A stretch of DNA of 64,000 nt from Physcia stellaris. Its lineage: Eukaryota; Ascomycota; Lecanoromycetes; Caliciales; Physciaceae. Shown here piece after piece: positions 43,327-54,403 of the stretch. A program made the position numbers and the translations under genes. Where the stretch lies: assembly GCA_018902385.1 (NCBI GenBank), contig JABSSW010000065.1:84144-148143 (forward strand). The letters are read 5' to 3'. How positions within the stretch are numbered: position 1 is the stretch's first letter; each line of letters starts with the position of its first letter. Under the pieces are notes generated by a model. The model worked only from the letters and a program-made list of their open reading frames with translations, made no database searches and was not told the DNA's origin.

Positions 43327-46300
43327 CTACCTACCCCTCGCCCCCGCTCCCTTTCTCACGCCGACGCCCTCGCCCCATTGCACCCTCCCAATGCTCGTAG
43401 CGGGGCTATCAGCAAACCGGATACCGGGGCTCCTCACACTCGTTGGCGACTTGCCCGGTTCTTCCACGGGCACGTGTCCCTCGCTAGGTTTCCTCTCCGT
43501 GTTGTCATCGTCGCTATCGCTCTGGGGTGACCCTTCTTCAGGGTCCGGTTCCCCAAGCGCGGCTAGACGGCGACGTTTCTCGGCTGCGGTTTCGCCGCCT
43601 TCGTCGGCGGGTTTGGCGGTGCGGCCCATGGGTGAGCGGGACGTGGACGAGGTGGTTACTGAGAGCCTTGGCTGTGTGTGGTGAGGTGGGACACGGGCTG
43701 TGCCATCGTCATCACTGTCTAGTCGTTGGAGTCTTGTCTGATGTCGGGGCGGTATACGTTCGGTGCCGTCATCGTCGCTGTCTTTGCGTTGAAGCGTGGC
43801 TTGGCGGCGACGTCGGGCAGCGGCAGACTCGGGTTGGTTCATGGTGTACTTTCCAAGGGTATCCGGGACGGAGTGGAAAGGGATGTCATTGTTGTTGCTG
43901 TCGACGAGGGCGAGGCCTTCTTTGCCTTGGGGTCGGTCTTCGTTGGTGCCAACTTTCTGAATCTCGGCGGTTTCACCGGGCTCTTCTTGATGAGTTGGAA
44001 GATCTCTCTGCGTATTGATGGGGCTAGGGAAGGGGAAGCGTGCTGAGCCTGATGAGCTTCCTCGGCCCGGGGCCTCGGGTCGCGGTTGGCTGGGATGTCC
44101 AGCGTCTTTGGCAGCTTCTGCGTGGACTTGTTGCTTAACGTGATGAGGGGCGTCGCTGTCTTCTACGGCTTCGATGCGAGCCTTGGGGTCTAGCTGCCGC
44201 ATGGACGTGATGAAGTCTTGCTTGCTCATACGACGACCGCCGGAATCGCCAACAGTAAAGCGGATATGATCATCGTCAGGATCATCAGGCTCCGGCGCCG
44301 TCGAGAATTTCCGTCGCCATCGAGGAGGTTCTTTTTTCTCGGGCTGAGTGCTACCTTCAGCAGCTGGAGTTTCTCGGGGACCTGGTTCCTTGCCCCCGAT
44401 TCCGGCCCACGTCCCCATTCGCTTTAGTCCCTGTCGAACGGCTTGAACGTCACCGCTCTTAGGACCATTTTGGTAACCCCCTCGAGCTCCCCGATTGTGT
44501 GAATGCGGTATATCGTACTTCTTGACGACTTCACCATCCTCATCCTCAACAATGATAGTATTGCCAAATTGATAAGCATGGGCTGGACCACGCTTCTGCT
44601 CCGCATGAGGTTTGCCCCGTGAAGGGCCAGCATCGCCCTTATCCTTCGGCTTCTTCCAATCTTCCCAACGATGCTTCAACTTGTTCAAAGCTCTGGCTGG
44701 ATGCTCGACATCTTGGGCCAGGGCGTGTTCCATCTCGTCGCCCTCATTCCTTTCGTGAGGGTGGTACTTGCCTTTAGCATGCTCTCCGCTCGTTTCGGCC
44801 TCCAACTTCTTTTCCTCATCTACCACAATCTGCCTCTTCTCTTCTTCTGTCTTTCCACTGGCGTCAGTAACACTTAAAATGTTACCTTCTTCGTCTTCCA
44901 CGACTAGATCATTGCCTTCTTCAAAGGCTTCGACCGTGGGCTCTTCAACCTTCTGCGGTCGATGAGATTTCGACTCTTTCCTCTTTTCGTCTCTGTCCTC
45001 CATCTCAAGTTGGTCAGGTGGCTCCCCTTCGGCAGGACTTTCAGGTGAGGACGTGCTCTTCTCATTCAACGTATCCGATACGCTGTCTTCGGCGTTGAGG
45101 TCATCACGTTTCCTCTGAGGGCGGATTGCAGATTCACTGATTGGTCCACCGGGACCCATGCCTGAATCCCATTTGCTCTTCCGCCGCGACATCCCTCGTC
45201 TGCCTTCGATGGGAGTGTCTTCCTCTTTTTGCCTGCGAAGGAAACCACCAGGCACGCCAACAGGGGGAAGTGTTCCAGGCGGAAATTCTGGCATTTTCTC
45301 ATCGATGGAGTCAACGCTGAAGTCGCTTTTTGCCTTTGACATGGACCTCGAAGTTGACTGGATTCTTGGTAATCGATTCATCCAAGAAGGACCTTCCTCA
45401 CCCCTTGAGTGTATGACATTGTGAGCGTTAACGTATTGATTCGTTTTCCGAGTGTGAAGACGGCAATCGAAGACCCGTGAACTAGGATTGAGGTGATGAC
45501 GAGGAAGGTAGTCAATGGCCAAATCACCTGAACAACCATATAGTTGTGTTCTGTGGGATCAGTTGGAAGCACCGCGAGCGGCACCGTAGTATCGGACTCA
45601 AGTTCCGCTCGTGCTAAGATAGCTGCAAAAATAGCACCGACCCCTATGGGTCCGAAGTGGCCAGCAAAGAGTGCTTCTCGCCACGTCTTCACGTCTGGTA
45701 TCAGAGGCTTCAGCGCCATCACGATGGGGATGCGTCTGAAGAAAATGACAAAAATAGCAATGACCACGAGCCTCCAAGGAGTCAGCCCGATCTCAGGGGC
45801 ATTGTACTGTCCCCAGGGTATTATTGATCCAAGATAGACGAAATATGCTAGATTGAGGAGCAAATCAATGACATTAGATACGTGCGATTCTTCCGTTTTA
45901 TGGGTAAACCAGCCGTCGTTACTAAAGCCAACTCCGGCAGCAAAGCCAACGAGCAAATCATCAGTCCCTAACATGGCTCCTGTGCCGGCACAGAACAGTG
46001 CCAAGGTGAAGTAAAATACAAGAAAGCTTTCTCGATCAATCAACCCCTGTCTGTCAGCCCACTTGATAGCATGTCTTCCGGCGTAACCGATGAGAACGCC
46101 ATAGATGCAGCCGAAAACGCACTCGTACAGGATTGTATTACAGAACCAATGGAGGGCGACTTCGTTCGTGTGCGGCCGATAATGAATTAAATAGAAAGAA
46201 AGATAGATAAATGGGAAAGCCATACCATCATTGCAGCCAGATTCGGCGGAAAGTAGATCTCGGAGATGCTTTGGAACTCGTTTTGCGAACTTCCCTTTTC

Positions 46301-46757
46301 CAACGACTGATGAGGCCAGGACTGGATCTGTAGCCGTCACGCAGGCCGCGCACATCAAGCTTTCGAGCCAGGTCAGCGGTACGACCATCCACCAAATGAA
46401 CAAGCTTGTAATGAGCCAACCGAAGGTCATGACTGGTACAAGCAGGAAAATCACAGATTTCCAATGTCTCTCCATGTACGCCTTGGGCAACTCAACGCCT
46501 ACGGCAAAGCACTGCACTACCAGTACAATACGCGAGCACTCCAGAGTGATCTGGTCCACGTTGCCCCATGACGACGGGTCAAAGAGGTTGGCAGCGTGCG
46601 GACCAAATATGATGCCGCATATGGTGGCTACAGTGGCTTCACCAATGTACATCTTCTCCTTGACGAAGAGGGAGACCAGCATGAACAGGCTGGTAAAGCC
46701 TCCGAGGATCAAATAAGCCCAGTGGGGCTTATTGACCGACAATTGCTCCCACGCCAT
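43327..46757 (-). CDS. NHA1: Plasma membrane Na+/H+ antiporter, apparent -1 frame break before the tail
   Basis: Exports Na+ (and K+) in exchange for H+. The membrane part starts MAWEQLSVNKPHWAYLILGG and has about 12 helices; the cation-binding motif is in LLSAESGCNDGMAFPFIYLS, with GTDDLLVGFAAGVGFSNDGW and GHFGPIGVGAIFAAILARAE downstream. It ends the first frame at about 45404 with GKRINTLTLTMSYTQG. The hydrophilic tail, typical of fungal Nha1, begins EEGPSWMNRLPRIQSTSRSM and runs in the -1 frame to GVRKGAGARGR at 43327; it is acidic, Ser/Pro-rich and about 690 residues. The break falls at a run of four G (45401-45404 on the reverse strand), and one extra G would join the two parts as TQGGEEGPSWMNRLPR. 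Either one base is missing or the reading shifts there. Confidence 0.88.
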
Positions 46758-47854
46758 CTTGCCTATTCACTGTCCGGGCTTCTTTATATACAACAGAGCT
46801 ATGCGATGTCCAAGATCTCGCTCAGTGCCACTCTGTCAAGGCCCAATGCCCCAGTCGTTCGTTTCCTTAGCAAAGACTTCGTGTGCCGGGCGTGGAATCA
46901 TACGGTGACCGGTGCCGCCCAGACGCCAGCTCCCAGATTTTAAAAGAGGCGTGTTGATGGAATCTAGGGTGAAAGACAGATGTAGTAGGCGGTCGCGTGC
47001 TCGAGTCGAGGGCAAATAGGGTTTCCGCCGCGGAGGGTTGCGAAAATGGGGTCGAGGGAGGGTGAAGTGGGTGAAGGGGTTTAGCGTTCGGCGAGGGAGG
47101 GTAACACGTTCACACCTTAGGTGACGACAGCATTCATTCGGCGGTGGAGATTCATGCTCAACATGACTACTATACTATGGTAGCAGAAGTGGAAGAAAGG
47201 ATATGGCGGGGCGGGGGCAGGCTGAAGAAGTTTTGTGTTCATACGCCAAGGGTTTATCTCGCATCTACTTAAATTTCTTGGTGAGCTTTGGCACTTGGCA
47301 GACGCTCAATTGGCAAGGGTCCCCGGTAACTTCCCCCACAGTGGACAGTGGCCCACACGGATTACGCCCAATGAGCCCCACTTGGCCGCCATTGTGTCTC
47401 GGTCATTGGCTGCCGATAGCTATCCATCCACCGTGCATCGCAGCGAAGACGCCAAGAAGTTTCCAAGAATCGTCAAGCGTCATGTGTCTCCAACGGCTTC
47501 CCAATCACGAGGCTCTTCGGATGGCTTGCGTCAATGAGAATGAGGAGATATGCTTATTCCTAGCAGAAGTTGAATGCTTACTGCAACAGGGTTCCTAGAA
47601 GATGAGAGGTCGTGGTCACATATTTATCCCCACACGATATGGAATTCGGCATAGAACGTATGGAGAATCTTTGATACCATTCAGACCGAGTACATTCACG
47701 ATATCTCATATGGTCATCCAATGCTTACCTATTTTCTTCCTCACCGCTTTCTTGTCAGATGAATTCCGAGGCATGTTCAGGGCAAATGACAGTGCCGCTC
47801 TACAAGAAATGTGGTCGTTCTTATGTACACTTGGACAAATTGTAGAGAAACAGC
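46758..47854. other. NHA1 upstream region
   Basis: The 1.1 kb between the NHA1 start and the 3' end of the 3-hydroxyisobutyryl-CoA hydrolase gene, both minus strand. Open frames on the plus strand have no homology. It should hold the NHA1 promoter. Nothing else recognised. Confidence 0.4.
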
Positions 47855-49445
47855 TTACGCCATGCTGGGTTGTTTCCAAACCAATCGCCCGTCCCTCTCT
47901 ACTGAGCACCTCCTCGCCAGCACGTCCTCCACCTTCTCTTTTACCCCGGCTTTCCCCCCGCGCCCCTTCGTGAATACCCTCATGAATTCCTTGTTCCTTT
48001 TCCACTCGCGGCTCTCGTCCTTCACTACCTTCTCGACTTCCTCTTCTCTGGGCAGCGCCAAGTTGCCATGTGGATATTCCCGGTAAGGCAGAGCGTCACT
48101 GAGCAACTTCATACGTTCGCCCTCTTCCCTAAACAGGGCACCGATGTCGGCATCTTTTACCTCCTCCAACGTAGGTGGATCCCACGTTGGCTTCGATGCA
48201 GGCTTATGGATCAGTTTCGCCGAGACTCCATTAACGAAATCTGGATGAGCCATGAATTTGCCAGCGATACTGTATTCACGCTGAAATGTATTGGCAATAT
48301 CCCAAGCTTTACCGATACGCATTTGCCGAAGAGCAACTTTTAAACTCGTTGGCGACTTCTCATTGATCGTCGAAATGGTGGTCTCAGCCCACTCGCGCAG
48401 GGATCCGTCGGTGTTCTCTTTCGTCTCTTTACGCAGGGCATTTAGGATCTCCTCGACGGTGTTGTACCGGAAGCATCGGTCCACCGCTTCCCTCATCGCA
48501 CCTTTGAAAAGCGCAGGCTCATTATAGGGTACACCGGAGCTAAATTCCTCGATCGTGTTATCAATGCTTTGCCATCTCTGCTCCTGAGAGTCATAGTCCT
48601 TAAAAACAAGCTCGCCAAGCCGAGCGGTGAGGGAGGAGAGAGCGCTGGAATGGATATAATGAGTCGCAACACCGGTCCAATAAGCCTGTACTCCCTTTAG
48701 TTGTGCGCTTGTCAACGCCAAATAGGTTCCTATGTAGCCCTCTAGTCGGGGTAAGAAGAAGCTTCCACCGACGTCCGGAAAGAACCCTATGCTTGTTTCC
48801 GGCATTCCGAAAACCGTTCTCTCTGTAGCAATACGAAAAGGGGCATGGACACTGAGGCCGACGCCCCCACCCATCGTGATCCCATCCATGTACGCTATAT
48901 ATGGCTTTGGATATGTTGCAATAAGGTGATCGAGCTGGTATTCGAGCTGAAAGTAGGCTTTCGAGGCCTCAATGCCTTCAGGACTTGAATTCTGCTTTGC
49001 GAGAGCTGCGACGTCACCTCCTGCACAGAACGCGCGATCACCATTCCCTGCAATGATGATCATTTGGGCCAACTCCGAATTCTCCCATTCTTTGAGTCTT
49101 GGTATAATCTTGCGCGCCATTGAAGCGTTGAGAGAGTTGAGTTTTCGAGGGCGGTTCAGTTCAATGGTGCGGACGCCGTATATGGAATTAAAGACGACAT
49201 CGTCAGGATCATCTGCGGGTTGCTCTTTTGGTATGTCTGACATCTAAGCTTACGTTAGATCTGTAGCATTGGAAGTTTTATGATAATACCTTTCTGGCTT
49301 GAGATGAGAAATTTGGGTGTTGTATCTTCGCTTTAAGAGGCATGATCACGGGCCGAGAGCGCGAAAGTCTGCCTAGAGGTAACTGCAGTGATGTCCAGCT
49401 AGGTCGTAGGAACATCAGCGGGAAGATAGAGGCCGTTTGAGACAT
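47855..49445 (-). CDS. 3-hydroxyisobutyryl-CoA hydrolase, mitochondrial
   Basis: Valine catabolism enzyme releasing 3-hydroxyisobutyrate; crotonase (enoyl-CoA hydratase) fold. Two exons, 49290-49445 and 47855-49243, joined by a 46-nt intron, give 514 residues. Exon 1 is a basic, Ser-rich presequence (MSQTASIFPLMFLRPSWTSL) typical of mitochondrial targeting. Core motifs: IYGVRTIELNRPRKLNSLNA, the oxyanion hole AGNGDRAFCAGGDVAALAK, TYPKPYIAYMDGITMGGGVG, and the catalytic region FGMPETSIGFFPDVGGSFFL with the Glu and Asp expected for the hydrolase branch. A second ATG at the start of exon 2 would give a form without a presequence. The C-terminal 80 residues are a charged extension (VRVFTKGRGGKAGVKEK type) that varies in the family. 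Confidence 0.93.
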
Positions 49446-50191
49446 GTTGTGTACGAGGTAAGATGCTCGCTCAATGAGAAGCTTTCATTTCATGAACCTC
49501 GGCATTTGCTCCGGACCTCCGGCTGAGCTCGAAAATCGAATGCCAAGAAAAGAGCATCTCACCAATTGGCTTCTCTCACTAGTCTCAATTATCCCTTCTA
49601 TCGCTAAAGTACTTCGACTAACATACTTTGAGCTCCTCTAATTACCTTTCGTTGACATAGTTCATTCAGTTAACTGTCCATTTGTCTTTTGCAAGTCTCT
49701 TCTCATTCTCCAAGCTTAAGATTTGAGAACGCGTGAAAAAGCTGCGATGATTCTGACCACCTACAAGCGTTAATAGTTGACTCTATCATTTTCGCGACCC
49801 GGGCAATATGCCTTCTTTAGGTACATAAGATATCAACCAAAGAGCTATCCTTGGAGCCTTGCTACTCCAGGGCCTGGTACAAAGTAGTGCGAATATCCAC
49901 GGCTATAACCTTACATTTCGATGCTTACCCGACCTTGGACGAAATCAAAAGATGATGTTTTCTTCGTTTCACACCCATATCTTTATACCACGAACGGCTA
50001 TGCGTCTTGCCATTATCAGAACATCAGTGGCGATGCGTGAGTAGGACATGCATTGGAGAGCATTGTGCACCTTCCAAGGTAAAAAAACTGTTGGGACTCA
50101 CGAGAATCGATAGACATCTCATACCAGCTTCTTTATATTCATTATTTTGCGTAGATCTTCTGAAAAGAGCTGTAAAGCCCAAAGTAGTCCA
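49446..50191. other. Intergenic region, no gene seen
   Basis: Between the hydrolase start and the 3' end of the FAD oxidoreductase gene, both minus strand. Pyrimidine-rich tracts occur at about 49570-49700. No coding or RNA feature is supported. Confidence 0.4.
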
Positions 50192-51459
50192 TTAGTCTGG
50201 AATGCCGAAATTGTCCATGTTCAGGTCTGTAGGTACGCCTAGAATTAGTTGGCTCATCAAAGCACCGCTGCCCATGCCATGTAAAAGCCCATGCCTGTCA
50301 TGCCCGTATAGGAGGTACACGCCAGTGTTCGGATTTCCAGCCACCGTCGCTGAACTCCTATGAATCGAATCACCGCAAAGCTTGTCCAACGGAACGCTGG
50401 AGATAATTGGAGTTTTACGTGACATCGTGGGCCTGTACGTGCGACCCGTGCTAGATGCCGACTTTGAATTAACAACGAAACGACATGCTAGGCTCTGGAG
50501 TTTCGATACTGCGTCGCTATCAGGAGGTGCATCATCGTCGACATCTGTGATGGGCGTCGATATATCATTCAGACCACTCAGCCATATCTTACCGTCTCCT
50601 CTACTTACGAACTCCACAGAGTTTCCAGCCCCATCGTTGAAGAAGACCTGCGCCACAGCATCTGATCCAGACGCAGTAGGATCATTTATGACAACCCAAT
50701 TCGAAGAACTTGTCGATGGCTCGAAATGATAGTTGGATTTGGGGAATAGCGTCTTAAAGAGCGTAGGGGTCCACGGACCGGTTGCCAGAACAACCTCCTG
50801 ACATCTCAGCTTAACAGTGGTACCGTTACGGAGAATATAAGCAGATTCAATTACGCCGTCGCTCGATAAGTCAAGCTTGACGAGGCGCGAGAGATTGTAG
50901 AATTCCACCTTCAGGGTACTGCATTCGCTAGCGAGCCATTGCCCTAATTTGTTCGGATCCCTGGACAGTCTCAGTCACTGACAGACGATACAATCAGGGC
51001 ATCCTCGACTTACAGTGCTGCTGCCTGGCCTTCTCCCGGGACCTCGTCAACATGCCAGCCTTCGGGAACATCTAGCCAGATTGGGACCTGTCCACCAGAG
51101 GGCGAAGTTCCCGGTTTTAGTTTCAGTATCGAGTGATCATGAATTCCGCAGGTCCTTTCGAACTCGGGATCCACTTGGGTCAGACGTTTGTATATATTGA
51201 AGGAATATTCTGCAATTTCCCGCAGGTCGCCACTTATCCATCGATAGGCCACAATTCCAGAATTGCGGCCAGAGCAGGCACCGAACACATCTTTTCGAGT
51301 GTCAATAATTATAATCCTTCGTTCTCGCACATCGTTTGATTGTCGCTTGGCAAGCTGGTATGCTGTAGCTAAGCCACAGATCCCAGCGCCAACGATCAAA
51401 GTTATATGCTCTGTCTCATGTGAAGTGGGTATGAAGGCGGCAGCATCTGAATTATCCAT
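50192..51459 (-). CDS. FAD-dependent oxidoreductase (DAO family)
   Basis: Two exons, 51014-51459 and 50192-50960, give 404 residues. The FAD-binding dinucleotide fold is ITLIVGAGICGLATAYQLAK near residues 20-40, then FGACSGRNSGIVAYRWISGD, a substrate-domain segment, and a second nucleotide/substrate block CQEVVLATGPWTPTLFKTLF. The C-terminal motif NPNTGVYLLYGHDRHGLLHG is the glycine-rich end of this family and closes with the short ILGVPTDLNMDNFGIPD. The length matches fungal Tda3-like and other small DAO oxidases. The substrate is unknown. The gene is divergent from the MFS transporter at 52452 with 992 bp between starts, so they may be controlled together. Confidence 0.85.
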
Positions 51460-52451
51460 GTTACTTCATCCACAGTCCCAACTATTAAGCAGAAGAAATA
51501 GAATCTTGAAAAGTAGATCAATCTGAGTGCACTCCTATATCGGCGACCGAAGAGAGTCGAATGGTTGCAGACTACGAAGTAGGAGGAGGGCATTAAAATC
51601 CAACAGCAAAGAAATGGGTACAAAGGACGGGACGGCCGAAAATATAGACTCTATACTTACTGACGAGGCTTCGTCGAGGCCCATCACCCACTTGAGCCTA
51701 ACCTGTACAACAAATAGGCTTTGAAAGCACAAGTACTTTACCTTACGAGTATGCAGCTTCGTACGATCATAGCCGTCACAGATACGCCGAAGTTTTACTA
51801 GGCTACTTTAGTAGTCGGTATTGGGCACCTCGTGGAGGTGCGCGAGAATTGGTCGCACATTCTTGATTCCAGGGGTCATCAAGCGGTTCTCCCTGATAAG
51901 TACACCTTCTCGTTGTTTTTTGGACATAAAGATGCTTCGGAACATCCTTGATACGTAGCTACCCCTTCAATTCAGGGGAGGATCGATCTCGTCCGGAGCG
52001 GAACCGAGCACCAAAAACAACAATGAGAACATACCGTAACCCGATTAAGGAAATGACGTCGATATCAAAGGTATCTTTCATGTCGCATATCTTTCATCCA
52101 TAGACACCAAAAGTGCTACCGTGAATTCACTAGCACTCGCCATATCGCGGCGCTCAGTCTTGACCGGAGCGAATAAAAAGATTTGTAGACAGCCAGAGGC
52201 ACGAGCGCACCATTCTCCTAGTGGTAATCTCAGGGTTAGGGTCTCAATTGGAGTGAGCTTGGACAGGCGAGATACTAGACTGATCAACTTCTCCGAATAT
52301 CTCTCTTTCTGTACTGATGATGCACCAATATCCAGGTCCAGTAGATCATACTGCTTCGAGCCTTTTCCAAAAACAAGATAGAGTGACTGAGAAATGAGTC
52401 CACAGGCACTGACACCTGAACATCCGAAGAGATCGACATTCCACTCTGTCG
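51460..52451. promoter_or_regulatory. Divergent control region of the oxidoreductase and the transporter
   Basis: The 992 bp between the two starts hold no supported gene. Several short open frames exist. A possible upstream ATG for the transporter (52394) is out of frame with it. No specific site recognised. Confidence 0.35.
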
Positions 52452-54236
52452 ATGGGAATCTCTGTAGCGTCTACGAGTACTGGTGACAGCTCTCTACTCC
52501 GCTCTCGAGCAAGTTCAATAGAAAAAGCAGAAATTCTAAATCGTCGTCTACTGGTGATAATCTTCACATTACACTTTCTGATTAACTTCACATGGTATTT
52601 TCTCGAGGTGCCAAACGTACGATTATTGGAATACGCAGTATGTCAACAGTATTACAAATGGCAAACCCAGGGTGTTACTATATACCCCAAAGCAGTGGAC
52701 GAAGATCTTTGCAAGGTGGAAGCCATCCAAGACAAGGTCGCTCTTTTGGTTGGAGTAAAGATATCGCTGGAGGCTACGTCAAGTGTGTTGTCATCGTTGC
52801 TACATCGACTTTGAGCGTTTGCTAATGTTCTGATAGGTCTGTTCACAGCGCTGTTCTACAGCTTCATCGCTGACAGGTTCGGACGGAGATTTGTCTTGCT
52901 ACTGGGCTTTGCGGGAGAGCTATTTGCACTACTATGGATCATATCCATTTGTTCGTGGCCCCATGCAGATAATGATCCCCACCTTTTTTGACATGTCGTA
53001 GGCTACTATAATCACATCTTTCCCACCGCTTTGGTCTGGCTCTCTGCCTTGATCCTTCTCATCGGCGGAGGTCAGCCCGTCATAGCTGGATTTCTTCTCA
53101 CCTTGCTTACAGAGGCTGTTGAACCATCCAAGAAGTGAGTTATCATGTCTGCCTCGTCTAGAACCGTGCACGAATCATCATCTCTAGAATCCACTTTCTA
53201 TATGCCATGCACATGACCAGTTTACTGGGCGGAGCCTTGGCAGCGCCGCTGGCGGCACTGTCAATGAGTCGAAGCTTGTGGCTTCCATTCGCTTTGGCGT
53301 TGGTGTCATGCCTGATACAGCTCGGAATTGCCTTCGCAATTACAGAAAACGAGCGAAACAGCCCAGTGCCCGAAAATTCGCCCTCCCGTTCGGATTCTAT
53401 CGACGGGGACGAGGCGGAACCTTTATTGTCCATCATCCCAAATATTCAGGAACATCAAGCAAAGCCTTCGCTGGACTTCAGGTCTGCGAAAGAAAAGCTT
53501 CTGAAGCTTTTGTCTGTCCCACAGATTGTGATATGTCTGGTAATATTTCCGCTCAAACGAGCCGGGTTCCAAAGTCAACCGTTCATATACCAATATGCTT
53601 CCGAACGTTTCAAGTTAAAACTTCAACAGACACCTTGGTTTGGGGCAGCCCGCTCGGGGTCTTCTGTCATTGTTGTTGGGGCTGTGCTGCCTATACTGAC
53701 CAATATCCTGCGCAAGACAGGCCTCCAACAGAACGCTATCGACCTAGGGGTTCTTCGGGGAACTGCGCTGGTACTGACCATGACTTCCTTTGGGATTTGG
53801 GCAGCTTCAAACACCACGCTTTACAGTCTTGGTGAGCCGTCCCTCACTGAACAAGGTATTCGGGCTAATGTGAGGGAAGCTGTCGTTTTGATCGGCTTTG
53901 GAGAGGGTCTTGAGCCAGCCCTCCTAGGTCACTCCAGTTCTCTCATCGACAAAACCCAGAGTTCTCAGCTGTTTTCAGCTATTGTATCCATGGAATCTTT
54001 TTCGAGGATTATTGCTGCTTCTGTTATGGCAAAGCTGTATTCCGTAAACAGGGACAGTGATGGGAAACCAACAGGTCTTCCGTTCCTCTTCTCATCTGTA
54101 AGTTTACGGAATGTTCCAAAACCCGGTATGATCACTCCTGATTACTCGCCAGGGTCTTTTTGCCTGTGGTGTACTACTATCTTGCTTTCTTAGCTCTAAG
54201 AAACCACTTGAAGACGGGGCAGTAGCCGATTTCTAA
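52452..54236 (+). CDS. MFS transporter
   Basis: Membrane transporter with 12 predicted helices. Five exons, 52452-52782, 52837-52950, 53002-53134, 53188-54097 and 54153-54236, give 523 residues. TM1 is RLLVIIFTLHFLINFTWYFL, followed by NVRLLEYAVCQQYY, a pattern seen in fungal MFS proteins of unknown substrate. The MFS signature is GLFTALFYSFIADRFGRRFV in loop 2-3. Later helices: TALVWLSALILLIGGGQPVI, FALALVSCLIQLGIAFAI, then a cytosolic loop rich in Ser, Glu and Asp, and six more helices ending LFACGVLLSCFLSS. Phases agree across four introns; the branch site GCTAAT is seen in intron 1. It is divergent from the FAD oxidoreductase; the two could form a uptake/metabolism pair, which is inference. 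Confidence 0.85.
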
Positions 54237-54403
54237 ATATAGACAGCGGCCTTTCAACTATGTTCGAGTTAATTGCATACTAATATGTTCCTTATCGTAA
54301 CCAATATCGATACATCAGGATATGAACAAAGAGACGGAAGAAATGAATCTCCATAGCTGCCACTAAGCTATGAGCTTGACGGTCTATTTAGACCAAAATA
54401 CGA

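Noticed and set aside
43527-44018. Plus-strand open frames opposite the NHA1 tail
   Set aside because: They are shadow frames of the low-complexity acidic tail.
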